Shown here: piece by piece, positions 13,442 to 23,329 of the stretch | How positions within the stretch are numbered: the first letter of the stretch is position 1 | Layout of the letters: each line of letters begins with the position of its first letter | Source of the DNA: Copromyces sp. CBS 386.78 | Lineage: Eukaryota; Ascomycota; Sordariomycetes; Sordariales; Sordariaceae | DNA: 64,000 nt | Assembly: GCA_030685235.1 (NCBI GenBank) | Contig: MU839107.1 | Span: 186,001 to 250,000, forward strand | Direction of reading: 5' to 3' | Position numbers and translations under genes: made by a program | The notes under the pieces: model-generated | What the model was told of the DNA's origin: nothing | Database searches by the model: none | The model's input: the letters and a program-made list of their open reading frames with translations, nothing else

Positions 13442-13740
13442 TATTAGGTCGCTAAGGACCTATTAATTAGCTAGCCTCGAAGAGGCCCGGGGCAAAATAT
13501 TAGAAGGTAGCGAATTATTCCAACTAGCGCCGCATCGTAGTATCGGACAATGGTAATGCCGCTCCGGCCTTAGCCACTATAAGATTAAAGGAGTAATACT
13601 ATAAATAGTTACTTCCGTTAGCTCCGGAATAGAGAAGTTAGGCTTCAATTTATTTCTTACTCTCCCCCCTAATATTAGCTTCCCTACGTGCTTGCCCTGT
13701 CCGTAGTCACTTCGACCTACCTACCTCTACCATCCTAATA
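13442..13740 (+). repeat. 3' LTR (299 bp)
   Basis: It starts TATTAGGTCGCTAAGGAC (TG changed to TA) and ends ATCCTAATA, followed by the target duplication CTTCC. It is clearly less RIP-mutated than the 5' LTR, keeping runs such as GCGCCGCATCGTAG. Confidence 0.88.
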
Positions 13741-14059
13741 CTTCCCTCAATTTACAACGTTTAGGATTACAATAAGGCTTGTTAAAGTGCTAAGCGTAGG
13801 CCTGTTAATACGTCTAATAAACTTGTTAACCTTTAGCCCTCCCCCCTAAGCTTTATTACCCTCCTTATATTACCGCTACGGTATAGTAATACGGGTAGGG
13901 AAGGAAGAGGTAGTAGAGGAGGAGGCGGCGCCTATCAAGATATCATCGCCTAAGCTATCTAAGATATTAGATACGTACCTTACCTATTAGCGACTTCGAG
14001 TAGAGAAATAGTTTTTTAGAACCCCTTAACACTACAAAAATATTACCAGAAGAACCTCT

Positions 14060-15089
14060 TACCACCACGAGAGTTTCACCAGTCTGGAAACATAGGACAT
14101 ACAAGTGTTCGTCCGGGATAGGCGGAACAACATATCCCTTACCCTGCTTTCACGCCGCTTGCTGGTCTGCAGGCATCTCCTTTTAACATCTCGACCGGAA
14201 GACTCGAAAGCTCGAAAGTCACGAACTCGGCCCATGCCAAGGCCGAAACCAATGCCGACCCGTCCCTCCTCGCTGCCGGTAATGCTCAGGGCCAGGCTAA
14301 TAAGACGCCTGCCTCCCGGCGTCGCGCCGGTCCCAGGCGATCGGTTGCTAATTCCCGGGCCATTCATCCGGCTGAGTTGATCAAAACCCCCAACCAAAAC
14401 GCTAGGACTTCTACCAGCCTTCAACGTCCTCAAGCCACGGCCAGTGCGCGTGCTGCTTTGGCATTTGCTGCCTCAGGAGCTGACAGAAGTATTCCTAACC
14501 CTGGTCTGGTTCAAGGCAACAGACAGGCTGGGGCTTTCCCAGTCCGATTCAGACAGTGGGCTTTGGAAGTCCAACCCATCCACTTGGAAACATGGGACAT
14601 ACTCCCGCGCAATCCGGCCATCCTCCTCCAATGTTCTTTTTCACCGCCGGCCCGTCTCCCTAGAATGGAGACGCCAGCGGCAACCAGCACAAGGACCAAA
14701 TGCCTACCACTCCCTTGAACCAGCAATGCTTCCAGGACGGTATGCAGTACCCAATCCAGCAGTCAGTAGCTGCGGGTTATTCTACTCCACAGACAGCTCT
14801 GTTTGCCCCCAATGCCCCTTTGAGTGACAACATTGGCTGGGAATCTCAACCATATCATTCTACGCACGGCCCTGATGCCCTTGGCCTCAATTTTGGCCAA
14901 GGATTACTGGAGCAGCCGCCTATGCATCAGGCCTCTGTAAACCATTTCGGATTTTTCCCCGGCGAGGTTAAGAACAGTCCGTTCTTTGGAGGAGAAGAGC
15001 TCCAGACTTTTGGTGAAGAGGCCCTAAACAACTACCAGGACCTGGTAAACTTGGAGGGTGAAGAAGAGGACCGTAGCGCAAAAATATGA
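14060..15089 (+). pseudogene. rearranged 3' fragment of the 2043 gene
   Basis: Segments resemble the last exon of the gene at 2043, but out of order: 14090-14230 matches about 4135-4290, 14300-14360 matches about 3475-3560, then 14420 onward matches about 3970-4150 and 4370-4750. GLVQGN and TVGFGSPTHPLGN mark the match. There is a frameshift near 14540, a TAG at 14661-14663 at the same place as the stop of the intact gene, and then 142 in-frame codons ending at 15089, including NHFGFFPGEVKNSPFFGGEE. No N-terminal or SKAAV exons are present. It lies just past the split TIR element, so the element now separates it from its parent. Confidence 0.72.
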
Positions 15090-15968
15090 AGATTGTGAAG
15101 CTTTTGCGAGGAGTGTAAAGGGTTTGCAAGCACACTAGGCTTCAAAATCACGACAATGCTTTTTCGGAATTCAATACGAGCGACGATGAGGAGGAGAATG
15201 AGTTCCCTTCGGCTCAACGCCTTTGTTAGGCTCAAAATCTGGATTGAGCCATCCATACCGCGAACAATCAAGCGGCGGAAAGGAGGGTTGTATTGCATCC
15301 TCTAAGCCTAGCGAGGAGCTGATAGGGTAGGAAAGAGAAGGATGCAAGAATACGGAAGACGGGGCGTCAAAGCTTTCCGCAAAGGAGCGGCGTTTCTTCT
15401 GGTATCTGACGTTGGCTGAGAGCTGGGAGGCGCACCATCAGTCCCAGCCGGAACTGAAGAACAAGGAGATAGATCTCTTCATAGCAAGTAGTCGAAGAAA
15501 TTTGATGAAAAAAGAGGAAGACGTGACCAATGACGAACGGTGCAAGAGACGGGGGATAGTGCTCATAGTTGAGGTTTCCACTGATTAGTCATATTGACTG
15601 ACTCGTAGTTCTTGGTGTAGTCTTCGTCAAATTTGTGACTCCCGTTGTGACTCCCGTTATCATTGCTCACCTATTGTCATCGATCATGAGCGTCTTGTGA
15701 CTCTTTGAGAGAAGTGACTCTTTGAGGGAAGTGACTCTTTGAGGGAAGTGAGTCCAACGAGAGGTAGTAATGTCACAGTAGGACTTAGTCACCAGTTACC
15801 GTAAGCAATAGAGTGCCACCTAGACGGTATATAGGAAGCCCTCACTGCCGCCCTTGCGGCAAACCTCCCACTTAGGAGAGGAAGTCAGCGCCTGGGGACT
15901 TGCTGAGAAGGTAGACTTGGAAATTGGCGTCCTTCGAGGGGCGGCCTTCACCTTTGCTTCGACAACGG
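15090..15968. other. intergenic, TGACTC-rich
   Basis: No gene is supported. The stretch 15600-15760 carries many TGACTC or GAGTCA motifs. A TATA-like GTATATAG lies near 15827. Part of this region is repeated in inverted orientation at about 47930-48110 (shared ACTCCCGT.ATCATTG), so it may belong to an old dispersed repeat. Confidence 0.5.
15697..15747. repeat. 3 x 17-bp tandem repeat
   Basis: Three copies of GTGACTCTTTGAGRGAA run without gaps; the second and third are identical and the first differs by one base. A partial copy (GTGAGTCC) follows. Each unit contains one TGACTC. Confidence 0.9.
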
Positions 15969-16280
15969 TCAACTAGTATAACCGTATTGGCGTCCGCCTA
16001 CTTCGCCAATAGTAGCGCCGTCATCGAGACTAAGAACACCGGCATCAATCATCGCATCGGATGTACACAGCCGCTCTAGAACGGGGACTGTTGGATCATT
16101 GGTAGAGCGCCGAGCCGGCGGCTGACAACGTGGACATTGGTGACCACGCCCAAAGCATCAGTCGCAAATATCGTGTTTTGGACTTTGGCCGAAACGGCCT
16201 GGACATTGGTATGTTGCGCTTATCTGGCTCCTCATGTTGAACAGCTTCTTCCTCCTTCCGTGGACCTCTGCTTTCTCTCC
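15969..16280 (-). pseudogene. Cys/His zinc-finger-like coding remnant
   Basis: On the minus strand this 104-codon stretch has one internal TGA and reads YQCPGRFGQSPKHDICD, stop, CFGRGHQCPRCQPPARR, then an acidic tail ending GEVGGRQYGYTS and a stop. The spacing of Cys and His (ICDxCFGRGHxCPRC) suggests a metal-binding finger of the kind found in some transposon proteins. There is no start codon and no clear partner. It may be a decayed transposon or gene fragment; a different frame (16096-16434) is also open, so confidence is low. Confidence 0.35.
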
Positions 16281-17876
16281 TCATATTCCAGAAACGGGAC
16301 CTTCTCTTCTCGGTACAATCTGATGGCGGGCACGGAGACTGGTATTCGCTCGTTGACGGTCGAGAGAACGGCGAGGTAGTCGAGGACCATCGGGCTTGAA
16401 CGACCAGCCTTTGTTCAGTATCGGGTTGGCTCATGGAGAGAATCGTTCGTAGGTATCATCGGCAAATCTCGATAGCCGGTGGAAAAGGCATGGGTCGGTC
16501 AAGTGTGGCTCTGAATCAGTTGCCAGGGATTCGTCTTCCTGCTTGAGGGAGTTGTCAGCGAAAGGGAGAATGCAGAGTCGAGGACGACGAAGGAAGCTCA
16601 GCTGCTGCGACTTGGATGGTGGGGCATCGACACGACAAAGATGAGAACTATCCCGGGACGGATGGCCTTCATAACAACCCCAAAGCCTATAAGGCCTCGG
16701 CGTCCATCCATCTCCTTTCTTAATTCTTCAATCCTGGCCTGCGGCCCCTCGAGCTGCTATCCGTCTCGTGAAAACCTTGACGCGACTCGAACGCGGACTG
16801 ACGAATTTGGACGAAACGAACAGAGGTAGCGATGGCTGAGCATGGGAAACGTCGGACCAAGGATTATTTTCGATGTTGCGCGGCAGGCAAAGTTCGACGT
16901 GACGCCGTGTTGAGGGTTCGGATGTGCTCAATTCAGGTGTCTGTCAGTTGTCAAAGGGGCTAGCCTCTTCTGGATAACAAAGGCGGTATCACTTTCTCAA
17001 ACCTAGTGCGTTCGCCGGCTTTGGTCGCTCCTTGGGGGCTGAGGGGGTGCCTGAGGGGTGGGACGTCCATGGTGGGCGGGACCCGACGGGATCGAACAAG
17101 AAATCTGGGGCGCGAGACGGGATGGTAAAGGCACACCTGGACGGAGGAAGAGGGACAACGAGTGGCAGTGGAGGCGCCTGCAAAATAGATTCCAGGGTCT
17201 TCTGTGGAAGTTCCCACAGACTCATGGACCTGGCCGGGGACGCCTTGAGATTGCAGGGTCGCTTCAAGCTGTGGGGTGCAGTTTCCCGACATGGAACCTT
17301 GGGGCGTTCCTTCTTTCTGGCTGCGATAACCTCCATCTCTTCATGTGACAGCCGATTGCACCTGCCTTCTCACATTGGCAAGTGGCCCATGCGTTGCATA
17401 ACACCCGCACACAGATATTCCTCGTCTTCTTTGGACTGTTAAAAATTCCCTTGCGGAAAGCAGCTCTTCTCCCAAACCACAACCCTGCCAATTTACCAAC
17501 CACCAGGTCTTTTTGTTTCGTTAGCAAAAGCCACGGCACCGCGTCCCCTCACATCTACTTTTGCGCCTACTGCCTCCGGGTCTTCAAGGAGCGCTACCTT
17601 TCTCCAAGTCTCTTTTCTTCCAATCTATCGTATGTATCTTTATGCTCGTACTCATGGGCGACTACCCCTTTCCATTTCACTCTCTCCAGTCCTTAACGCG
17701 TCCTGCCGGCGCCCAAGGTACTCTTGCAAAATACTCGACCAACGTCATATGTCGCGTCTCGAATCGCGATCACTCGAGATGTTTTGCCATTTCTCAGGAA
17801 GTGGTGGCCGCCGTATCATATATCCCAAGGTTTGAATCCTTCCTGGTCACTTTTTACTCACTTCTTTTATAGCAAC
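16281..17876. other. intergenic, no supported gene
   Basis: Overlapping open frames on both strands (for example minus 16989-17336) show no shared motif or intron structure and cannot be told from chance. The last 300 bases are pyrimidine-rich and form the upstream region and leader of the gene at 17877. Confidence 0.45.
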
Positions 17877-19213
17877 ATGGATCCTCTCAATCCTCCCAAC
17901 ATCCCCACCAATCCAGCCACCAGGCTCAGGTACATCAAGAATGAAGGAGACCTCTGGGACATGAAAATCAACGATTTTATTGAGAAACATGACGCATCAT
18001 CCAACCAAGATCCTAGGTGGCCCCGCGACTGCCCGGGTGACATGGCGGAGATGGTAATTGAGTTGATTGACGCGATGAAAAATATGGTGGGAATCACCGA
18101 CAACAAGCCGATGACGAACTACCAGGTCAAGTTCGTCAACCACCTTGATGCGAGGATGATCGAGGAGAAGGCTTGGGACATTGCCGTTAGTATTCACCAT
18201 TCATGACATCACCACACATAGTTCTTCACCTTACTGACTGCTGTCATTTCACCGCGTAGATCGAGACTCGTATGTGTGAGATGGGCCTCAGCAAGACCAA
18301 TGTCACCAAGGTTGAGTTCGAAAGTCCCAGGAAGAGATGGAACTTTATCGTGGCCACTTTGCGGGTGAGTTTTTGAACGTACTTCCACATCTGGCTGGTC
18401 CATTGTCTAACCAAGTTACCTAGTATTCAAAGGCGGCCGTCTACAACCTGTTCGAGCCTCCTTACATGGAGCGGCTCGTTAACAATCCGACTACGGAGCT
18501 CGATGTGAGTAGAAGCCTGGTCTAAATATGCGTGTAATGGACATTACTGATACTAGTTATAGATGAAAATTTCGAACTTGAATACCAATGCCGAGAGGGC
18601 TCGAGACAAAGCTGTCTTGGACGCCCTGAAGAAGTACCCTGCTGCCACTTTTAACGAGGCGTCGGGTCAAATCGTCGATGGCAACGGTAATATCTTGAAG
18701 AGATTTGATCGCATCGAGAAGCGGAAACTGAGTGACTTCCTTGGCCCGGAGCTCGCTCAGCACGCCAAGCCAAAACGTCATCGCACCTCCAAAAGTACCT
18801 CTAAGGGCAAGGCTGTTGCACCAAGCAACACAGCCATGTCTCCTCTTCAAGACGCCTCTCACTCCCCTCTGCCTAACCTAAATACATTCTACTACGACGA
18901 CGTCGGAGGTGTTGGCTCAGCCGGCCTCGGATTATTGGCCGCAGACAACGCTATCCTTAACGCCCACCACTCCTATGCTCCCGAGGTTGACGGATTCCAC
19001 CATGAGCTCGGTGGCCAAGAGGGGGGCTCAGAAGCTGTTGGATCCGCCGCCACCACCAATGACTTTTTTTCGAATCCATTCCACCACCACGGGACCCAAG
19101 CGAGAACCGCGGCTGGTGTTGGACTCTGGGATAACCACCAGGGCTCGCGGGCCCAAACGGGAGGCCAGCCTGGTATTGGACCGTCGGCCAACAATCAGGG
19201 CTCCCAGGATTAA
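17877..19213 (+). CDS. SKAAV-family protein, branch 1 (381 aa)
   Basis: Four exons: 17877-18185, 18260-18364, 18424-18504, 18563-19213, all phase 0, 382 codons including the stop. The start is the ATG in agcaacATGG, which aligns with the starts of the paralogues; an upstream in-frame open stretch is ignored. Exon 1 (103 aa) ends ARMIEEKAWDIA. Exon 2 is exactly 35 codons. Exon 3 is exactly 27 codons (YSKAAVYNLF..NNPTTELD). Exon 4 begins ISNLNTNAERARDK, has the motif RKLSDFLGPEL followed by KPKRHRTSK (nuclear-localisation-like), and ends in a His/Gly/Asn-rich tail. No enzyme motif, signal peptide or membrane segment is visible. First of the branch-1 array; the next copy downstream (19669) is a fragment of a close relative. 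Function unknown. Confidence 0.85.
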
Positions 19214-19668
19214 GAGGATTTTTTCTAGTAACTACGTCGTGAGGACTCTCACTTCGAGTAAGGAAATAGGGCCGTTTGGCGGATGCACATTGAGAGCAAG
19301 GTCTCTAAGCCATTGCTGCATGGAGAAGATGAACGTGGTAGTGCCACTGACGACTTGATGATCAGGACACCTTCCGATATCTCGGAAGCAAGTATTCGAG
19401 GAAGGACCTTGCATGTTCTTCGCAGGTTGATTGGCAAGAAATCAAGCTGGTTTCACGTTTTAACCTGCAGTTGGCACCGAGATGGGGTCGTTTTTGTGCT
19501 GCGGTAAGAAATCCAGCTCAATTTGTATTCTAGTTATATCTTTCTAATAGCACTTCTCCTTTTCCTCATCGCCAGCGGCAGTAGCAACGCTTCGGACCAA
19601 GCAGATTGTCTCACACATTCATCGACTTGTCGTATGCCCGCAATGGACAGTACTGATACTCATTATAG
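19214..19668. other. spacer between gene and fragment
   Basis: No coding region is supported. The final 35 bases (atggacagtactgatact, then attatag) resemble intron 3 of the gene at 17877, so the duplication that made the next fragment began inside that intron or upstream of it. Confidence 0.5.
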
Positions 19669-20318
19669 AGAAAACCGAACAACCTGTATAACAATGCGCT
19701 GAAAACCCATAATACCGAGATTCCCAAGGTAGCAAAGGAGCACGGCTCCGTGACCTTCAATGAGCAGACCGGGGAGATTTCGGATCCGAACGGCACCGTT
19801 GTGAAGGCAACTCTTATGAGATCCGCCACCACTATCCTCTGCAAGAGACGTACATCACGCACCCCAACCATCACGGCGCCCAAGTGGTGGGCCAAGTTTG
19901 CGTGACAACGTTGGCTGGTCAGAGCCTTCTTGACAGCGGTTACCACATCCCTGAGCCAACGCAGCCCTCCAAGCATCACGGATTCCAAGTGGGAGACCAG
20001 ACTGGAGTGGGAATATTGCCTACTAACAACTCTGTCGAGAGTGGTTACTATCCTCTCGAGTCACTGACGCACAAGCCCTTTGATCATCATAGAGCCGGAA
20101 TCAGCGGCCAAGATGGCGTGGGAATGTTGGCTAGTAACAACACTGTTCAGAGTCAGTACCAAAATGGTGTAACAGACTCGTCCTCCTTCATTCCTCACGC
20201 CGCCGACACGAGGAGCCAAGCTGGCGTCCTGCCCTTGACCAGTAACACTTTCTTTGAGAGTGACTACGACTATCCCCAGCCGCAGATGCAACATCGTTTC
20301 AATTATCACGGAGCCTAG
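19669..20318 (+). pseudogene. orphan last-exon copy of branch 1, frameshifted
   Basis: The stretch starts right after an intron-3-like acceptor and reads RKPNNLYNNALKTHN, then VAKEHGSVTFNEQTGEI, which match the start of exon 4 in the paralogues. It then shifts frame by one base near 19815-19840, where the basic KRPLSDFL region is missing. The second frame runs to the stop at 20318 and consists of about four degenerate 40-45-residue repeats with YPLE, HHGAQ/HHGFQ and GVGMLASNN as landmarks. Exons 1-3 are absent. This is probably a non-functional remnant, though the 145-codon second frame is intact. Confidence 0.75.
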
Positions 20319-20783
20319 ACTGGCCGCCAATCTTGCGTGGGATCTTCAAAGACCCATGATACCTCGGCCTACCCGTATCAAGGTAATGCCAACTAGCAGC
20401 CAAGGTGCCAGGCTTACAGCGCACCTAAAGAGACGAGGATTATTTGGTCCGGAACATAGAGAGTCAGGTCTCTGGGTTATAGGTCGACGCCGGAACTAAG
20501 CGGGAGGTAGTGTCTCTCAATAGTGGTTGCTGGTATTGAGTTGGCCGAAGTCTTTCCCCAAGCTATAGTGGGTTTCATCGGTATCAAGCGCGAGACTTGG
20601 TTCTTTTTCAGTCCTGGAGCAAGGTACCTAGCACCTATTTGTTTTCCTGTCTTACTTTTCCTATTACGTCTCCTCTTTCTACCTAGGAGTAGATTCTCCT
20701 GCGCTTTCCCTTTAGTCCTAGCTTCGTTTAGCTAGAGCAAGAATTAACATGCAGTATTCTTCATTTTATGCGTGATATGTATA
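20319..20783. other. intergenic, no supported gene
   Basis: This is spacer between the last-exon fragment and the TIR element. It is pyrimidine-rich near 20590-20720. Nothing recognisable is seen. Confidence 0.45.
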
Positions 20784-21444
20784 CCATAGCGGAAAAATGC
20801 GAGCGACATCTAGCCTAGAGGGGGTCGTTTGGCCCAGATGAATTGAGTGGCCTAGATGCCTCGTCTAGGCTAGACGGTTAAGGAGGCCCTCTAATTGGCC
20901 AATTGGATTGCCTCCTATAGGTAGTCGCTAAAACTTATTGACGGTGGTTCTTGTTTTCCCGTTAAAACTCAACCATCCTATATTAAAGGAAAGAACGAAG
21001 CTCATTTCTAATCAATTGGGCTAGTGGCTCAATGGTTTTCGTCGTCGCTTTCATTCTTGTGATCGCTAGTTCGATTCCAATTGGTAACAACTAACAAGTT
21101 TTTTTCGTGCGAAAAGTTTCGCACGGTTGTAAATAAGGTACTTGGTACCTTCTACTCTTGTTCAGATTTCGAAGTCGAAGTCTTCTTCACTGGTACTCTA
21201 AAAACCGCTTCGACAACCACCAAGACTGCTACTAAGAAAAGACCCCTATAGTGGCCTCTAGAAGGTCCTTATAGGGGTCTTTGGCTTTTATCATTTTGAA
21301 TCAAAATCCGACCAATTAGAAGGCTTCCTCAACCGTCTAGCCCAGACGACAAATCTGGCCCAGTATGCCAGACTGCTATAGGAACTGAGGCATAGGCAGA
21401 TGCCCCCGTCTACGAAAGACACCGCCCTTATATTTCCGCTGCGG
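20784..21444 (+). mobile_element. TIR element with tRNA-like core (661 bp), intact copy
   Basis: The ends are CCATAGCGGAAAA and TTTCCGCTGCGG, inverted repeats of about 12 bp, flanked by TA at 20782-20783 and 21445-21446, as for Tc1/mariner-type insertion. No transposase is present, so it is non-autonomous. The centre has a tRNA-like segment: A-box-like TGGCTCAATGG at 21025-21035, B-box AGTTCGATTCC at 21068-21078 (43 bp apart), then a run of T at about 21099-21105 that would end pol III transcription. A CTTATAGGGGTCTTTGGC block lies near 21270. This copy shows little sign of RIP, unlike the one at 4785. Confidence 0.82.
21020..21106 (+). other. tRNA-like pol III promoter core
   Basis: A-box-like and B-box sequences 43 bp apart plus a T-run terminator match internal pol III promoters. 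The segment around CGCTTTCATTC, together with the boxes, looks most like a tRNA-Glu-type origin, but the arms do not fold into a proper cloverleaf (the T-stem does not pair). I read it as a tRNA-derived relic, not a working tRNA. Equivalent cores, with the same 43-bp spacing, are at 5042, 53907 and 54520. Confidence 0.6.
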
Positions 21445-22315
21445 TAATTTTCGATCCAAATCAAGGCTGCAACGCCCTCAAGTACCGTTGTAAACAGACA
21501 ACCTCACAGCCTTCGGCTCCGAGCGACCGCCGGCCCGTCCTATCTTATAATCATCCTACCGGATAGAACGATTAGTATATAGGACACAACGAATTTGCTA
21601 CCAGACAGAACGTGGTTCCTAATAACAAATATAATTCTACGGATGGCGGTTCTCGCTTAACTTTTAGCTCCTGTTCTTGGCGTCAGCAAACCGTACCGCG
21701 CCCGCCAAGCCCCCAGATTTCAACCCATTACACATTCTAAAGCCTGCACAGGTCAGATTTCGTACTGCACTAACCAGCCCAGTAATCCATCGTTACACTT
21801 ATTAGCGATTTGCATCGTCGCATCGCATCGCTTCCTCCACCATTACTATCACCATTACCATCACCATCACCACCCTCCCCATAATCAATCAAACTACCAT
21901 CGCGCGCATTACGAGATATCACTAAGTAAACAACGCGCTGCCATTTTCATGAACCTCGCGATCCCCGATTGACTGCGCCAGTCAACACCGGGACGAAGCA
22001 ACGTTTTGAAGCCTTCTCGTAGCCGTCAGCCTACAACCTCGACGCGCTTAGCGCCTTCCATCCACCGAAACCAGTCTTTATGGGAGGGTATTGACTTAGA
22101 GGTAGAGGACAGGGCCGACCGCGAGCTACAGAGGAGAGGATCTGGCCGGCCCTGCGGCAGTATACAATAGGCAAGAGGAGGAAGCACAAGGGGAGGAGGC
22201 AGCGCTGCCCGGGGTAGAGGAGGAGGTACGAGGGGAGGAGGCACGCCAGCCAGCACTCCAGCTGGCACTTAACGGCGTAGCACACGTATCGCTGGCACGC
22301 AAGCCCAGTAAGGGA
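21445..22315. other. intergenic, no supported gene
   Basis: The stretch contains a short ATC/ACC-type microsatellite near 21840-21880 and a purine-rich stretch at 22130-22240. Open frames on the minus strand (22026-22338) are Pro/Leu/Ala-rich low complexity and come from the biased composition. Confidence 0.45.
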
Positions 22316-22435
22316 GACTCTGGAGCTCTCGCTGGCACTCCGGAGCTCTCGCTAGCATTCTAGAGCTCTCCCTGGTACTCTGGAGCTCTCTCGGGCACTC
22401 TAGGAGACTCGTTAGCACTCTGGGAGACTCGCTGG
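22316..22435. repeat. 20-bp minisatellite, six units
   Basis: Six consecutive 20-bp units of the form CACTCTGGAGCTCTCGCTGG differ at 1-6 positions each. The last two replace GAGCTCTC with GGAGACTC. The period is not a multiple of three, so coding is unlikely. There are no spacers, so it is not CRISPR-like. Confidence 0.9.
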
Positions 22436-22513
22436 CAGTCAGACTGCTCGATTACACGATAAAAATCAGATAGATTATCAATGTATGGATTAATGTAGAT
22501 TAAGTGCGATTGA

Positions 22514-22878
22514 TTGATCGCTCAATTGAGCGATGTGCTAGTCTTGGCGCCCACTAACGGCGTTCTACACCCATATCAGTCTCCTCTGCCCCAGTTTGGC
22601 GGATTGTATCACGACGGGGCCGAAGCTGGTCGCCAGGCCGGTGCCGGATCTATGACTATCGAAGAGTCTCTTCAGGACACCTATCGATTCCCTGTGCCCG
22701 ACCTCCATTACTATGGCTTGCTGGGAGGAGTGAGAGCAAGAGAGAAAAAGATTCCGTCAAACACACAAAGGGTCTTGACAAGTCGGATTTCCCTAACGCC
22801 TTTGACGAACTTCAAAGGTTCGTGGACAAAATGGTTCATGCGATGAAATACGCGAGTGACGTCCTGGAAGGACAATAG
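22514..22878 (+). pseudogene. fused fragments of branch-1 last exon and first exon
   Basis: From about 22530 to 22730 the frame reads like the repeat tail of branch 1 (GGLYHDGAEAGRQAGAG, VPDLHYYGLLGG). In another frame, 22741-22878 reads KGLDKSDFPNAFDELQRF and VDKMVHAMKYASDVLEG, then a TAG. This matches the middle of exon 1 in the paralogues (DFPT..LIDKLISAMNNVVGVVD). So the 3' end of one decayed copy is joined directly to a piece of the next copy's first exon, as unequal recombination would give. An 18-bp perfect palindrome lies at 22517-22534. Confidence 0.65.
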
Positions 22879-22925
22879 CAAGTCGGGCTCGTGTCTGCTT
22901 TTCCCGAAACTGAACCTTTTCCCTT

Positions 22926-23030
22926 CTTATCTTATCGCGTACCTTCGGTCTGATGTTAGGTATCGATGTCTTCGCTAACGACTGCCAATTGTTCCCAGGT
23001 TCAAGTGGCCCATCCGCGCATGCGGCAGGC
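22926..23030 (+). promoter_or_regulatory. upstream block shared by branch-1 genes (copy 1)
   Basis: CTTATCTTATCGCGTA, then TCTGATGTTAGG, then TTCAAGTGGCCCA and finally CGGCAGGCAC (23021-23030) lie 300-400 bp before the ATG at 23330. The same elements in the same order lie at 25319-25427, before the gene at 25897. The CGGCAGGCACC core also precedes the copies at 31172 (30895-30905) and 40049 (39879-39887). This is probably shared promoter sequence inherited by duplication; whether it binds a regulator is unknown. Confidence 0.5.
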
Positions 23031-23329
23031 ACGACGCTTCTGGACGTGCCTACGCGCTGCACCGCGCTCGTGAAATTTACCCTGCACCCTTAAAGGGTCG
23101 CTCCGTTTTTCTTCTCTTTCAACACCACTCACTGCGCACTTCCTTCGACAACAGCAACGGCCGTGTAAAATCTCATTCAAGCTGCTCTCGCAGCAGTATT
23201 GTCTTGCACTCTTATTTATTTTCCTCTTCGCAATCGTACGCTTCCTACCATTTTCGCATCGCCCACCATAACCCCAATGCATCCTTTCCTCTACAGGTTC
23301 TGACTGTATTTCATTCTCGCACACAGAAA

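Larger units (their letters stand above)
5301..13740 (+). mobile_element. Ty3/gypsy LTR retrotransposon, RIP-degraded, nested
   Basis: The element has two 299-bp LTRs (5301-5599 and 13442-13740) and a perfect 5-bp target duplication CTTCC at 5296-5300 and 13741-13745. A purine-rich tract (aaaggggaga, about 13428) precedes the 3' LTR, as expected for a polypurine tract. Read on the + strand with frequent stops, the order is gag-like, protease region, reverse transcriptase, RNase H, integrase, which is the Ty3/gypsy order. Stop codons occur every few residues and A+T content is extreme, with TpA excess, as expected of RIP. The 5' LTR is more heavily mutated than the 3' LTR. About 2.4 kb between integrase and the 3' LTR has no domain I can identify. 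Confidence 0.88.
4785..13881 (+). mobile_element. TA-flanked TIR element, RIP-mutated, split by an LTR retrotransposon
   Basis: The left end CCATAGCGGGAAAATCCCC follows a TA at 4783-4784. The right end CCGCTACGG (to 13881) precedes TA at 13882-13883. Left part 4785-5295 aligns along its length with intact copies at 20784, 53658 and 54282, including the tRNA-like core (A-box-like 5042-5052, B-box-like 5085-5095, then a T run) and the block ending in AGAGGCTTCC. The right part resumes at CTTCC (13741) after the retrotransposon. This copy carries many C-to-T and G-to-A changes that the other copies lack, probably because RIP spread from the inserted element. No transposase is encoded. Confidence 0.75.

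Noticed and set aside
21020..21106. Functional tRNA gene
   Set aside because: The A and B boxes are present but the T-stem and acceptor stem do not pair, and the same core recurs in every copy of the mobile element.
22316..22435. Regular repeats that could suggest CRISPR
   Set aside because: The units are contiguous with no unique spacers, and the host is a eukaryote.
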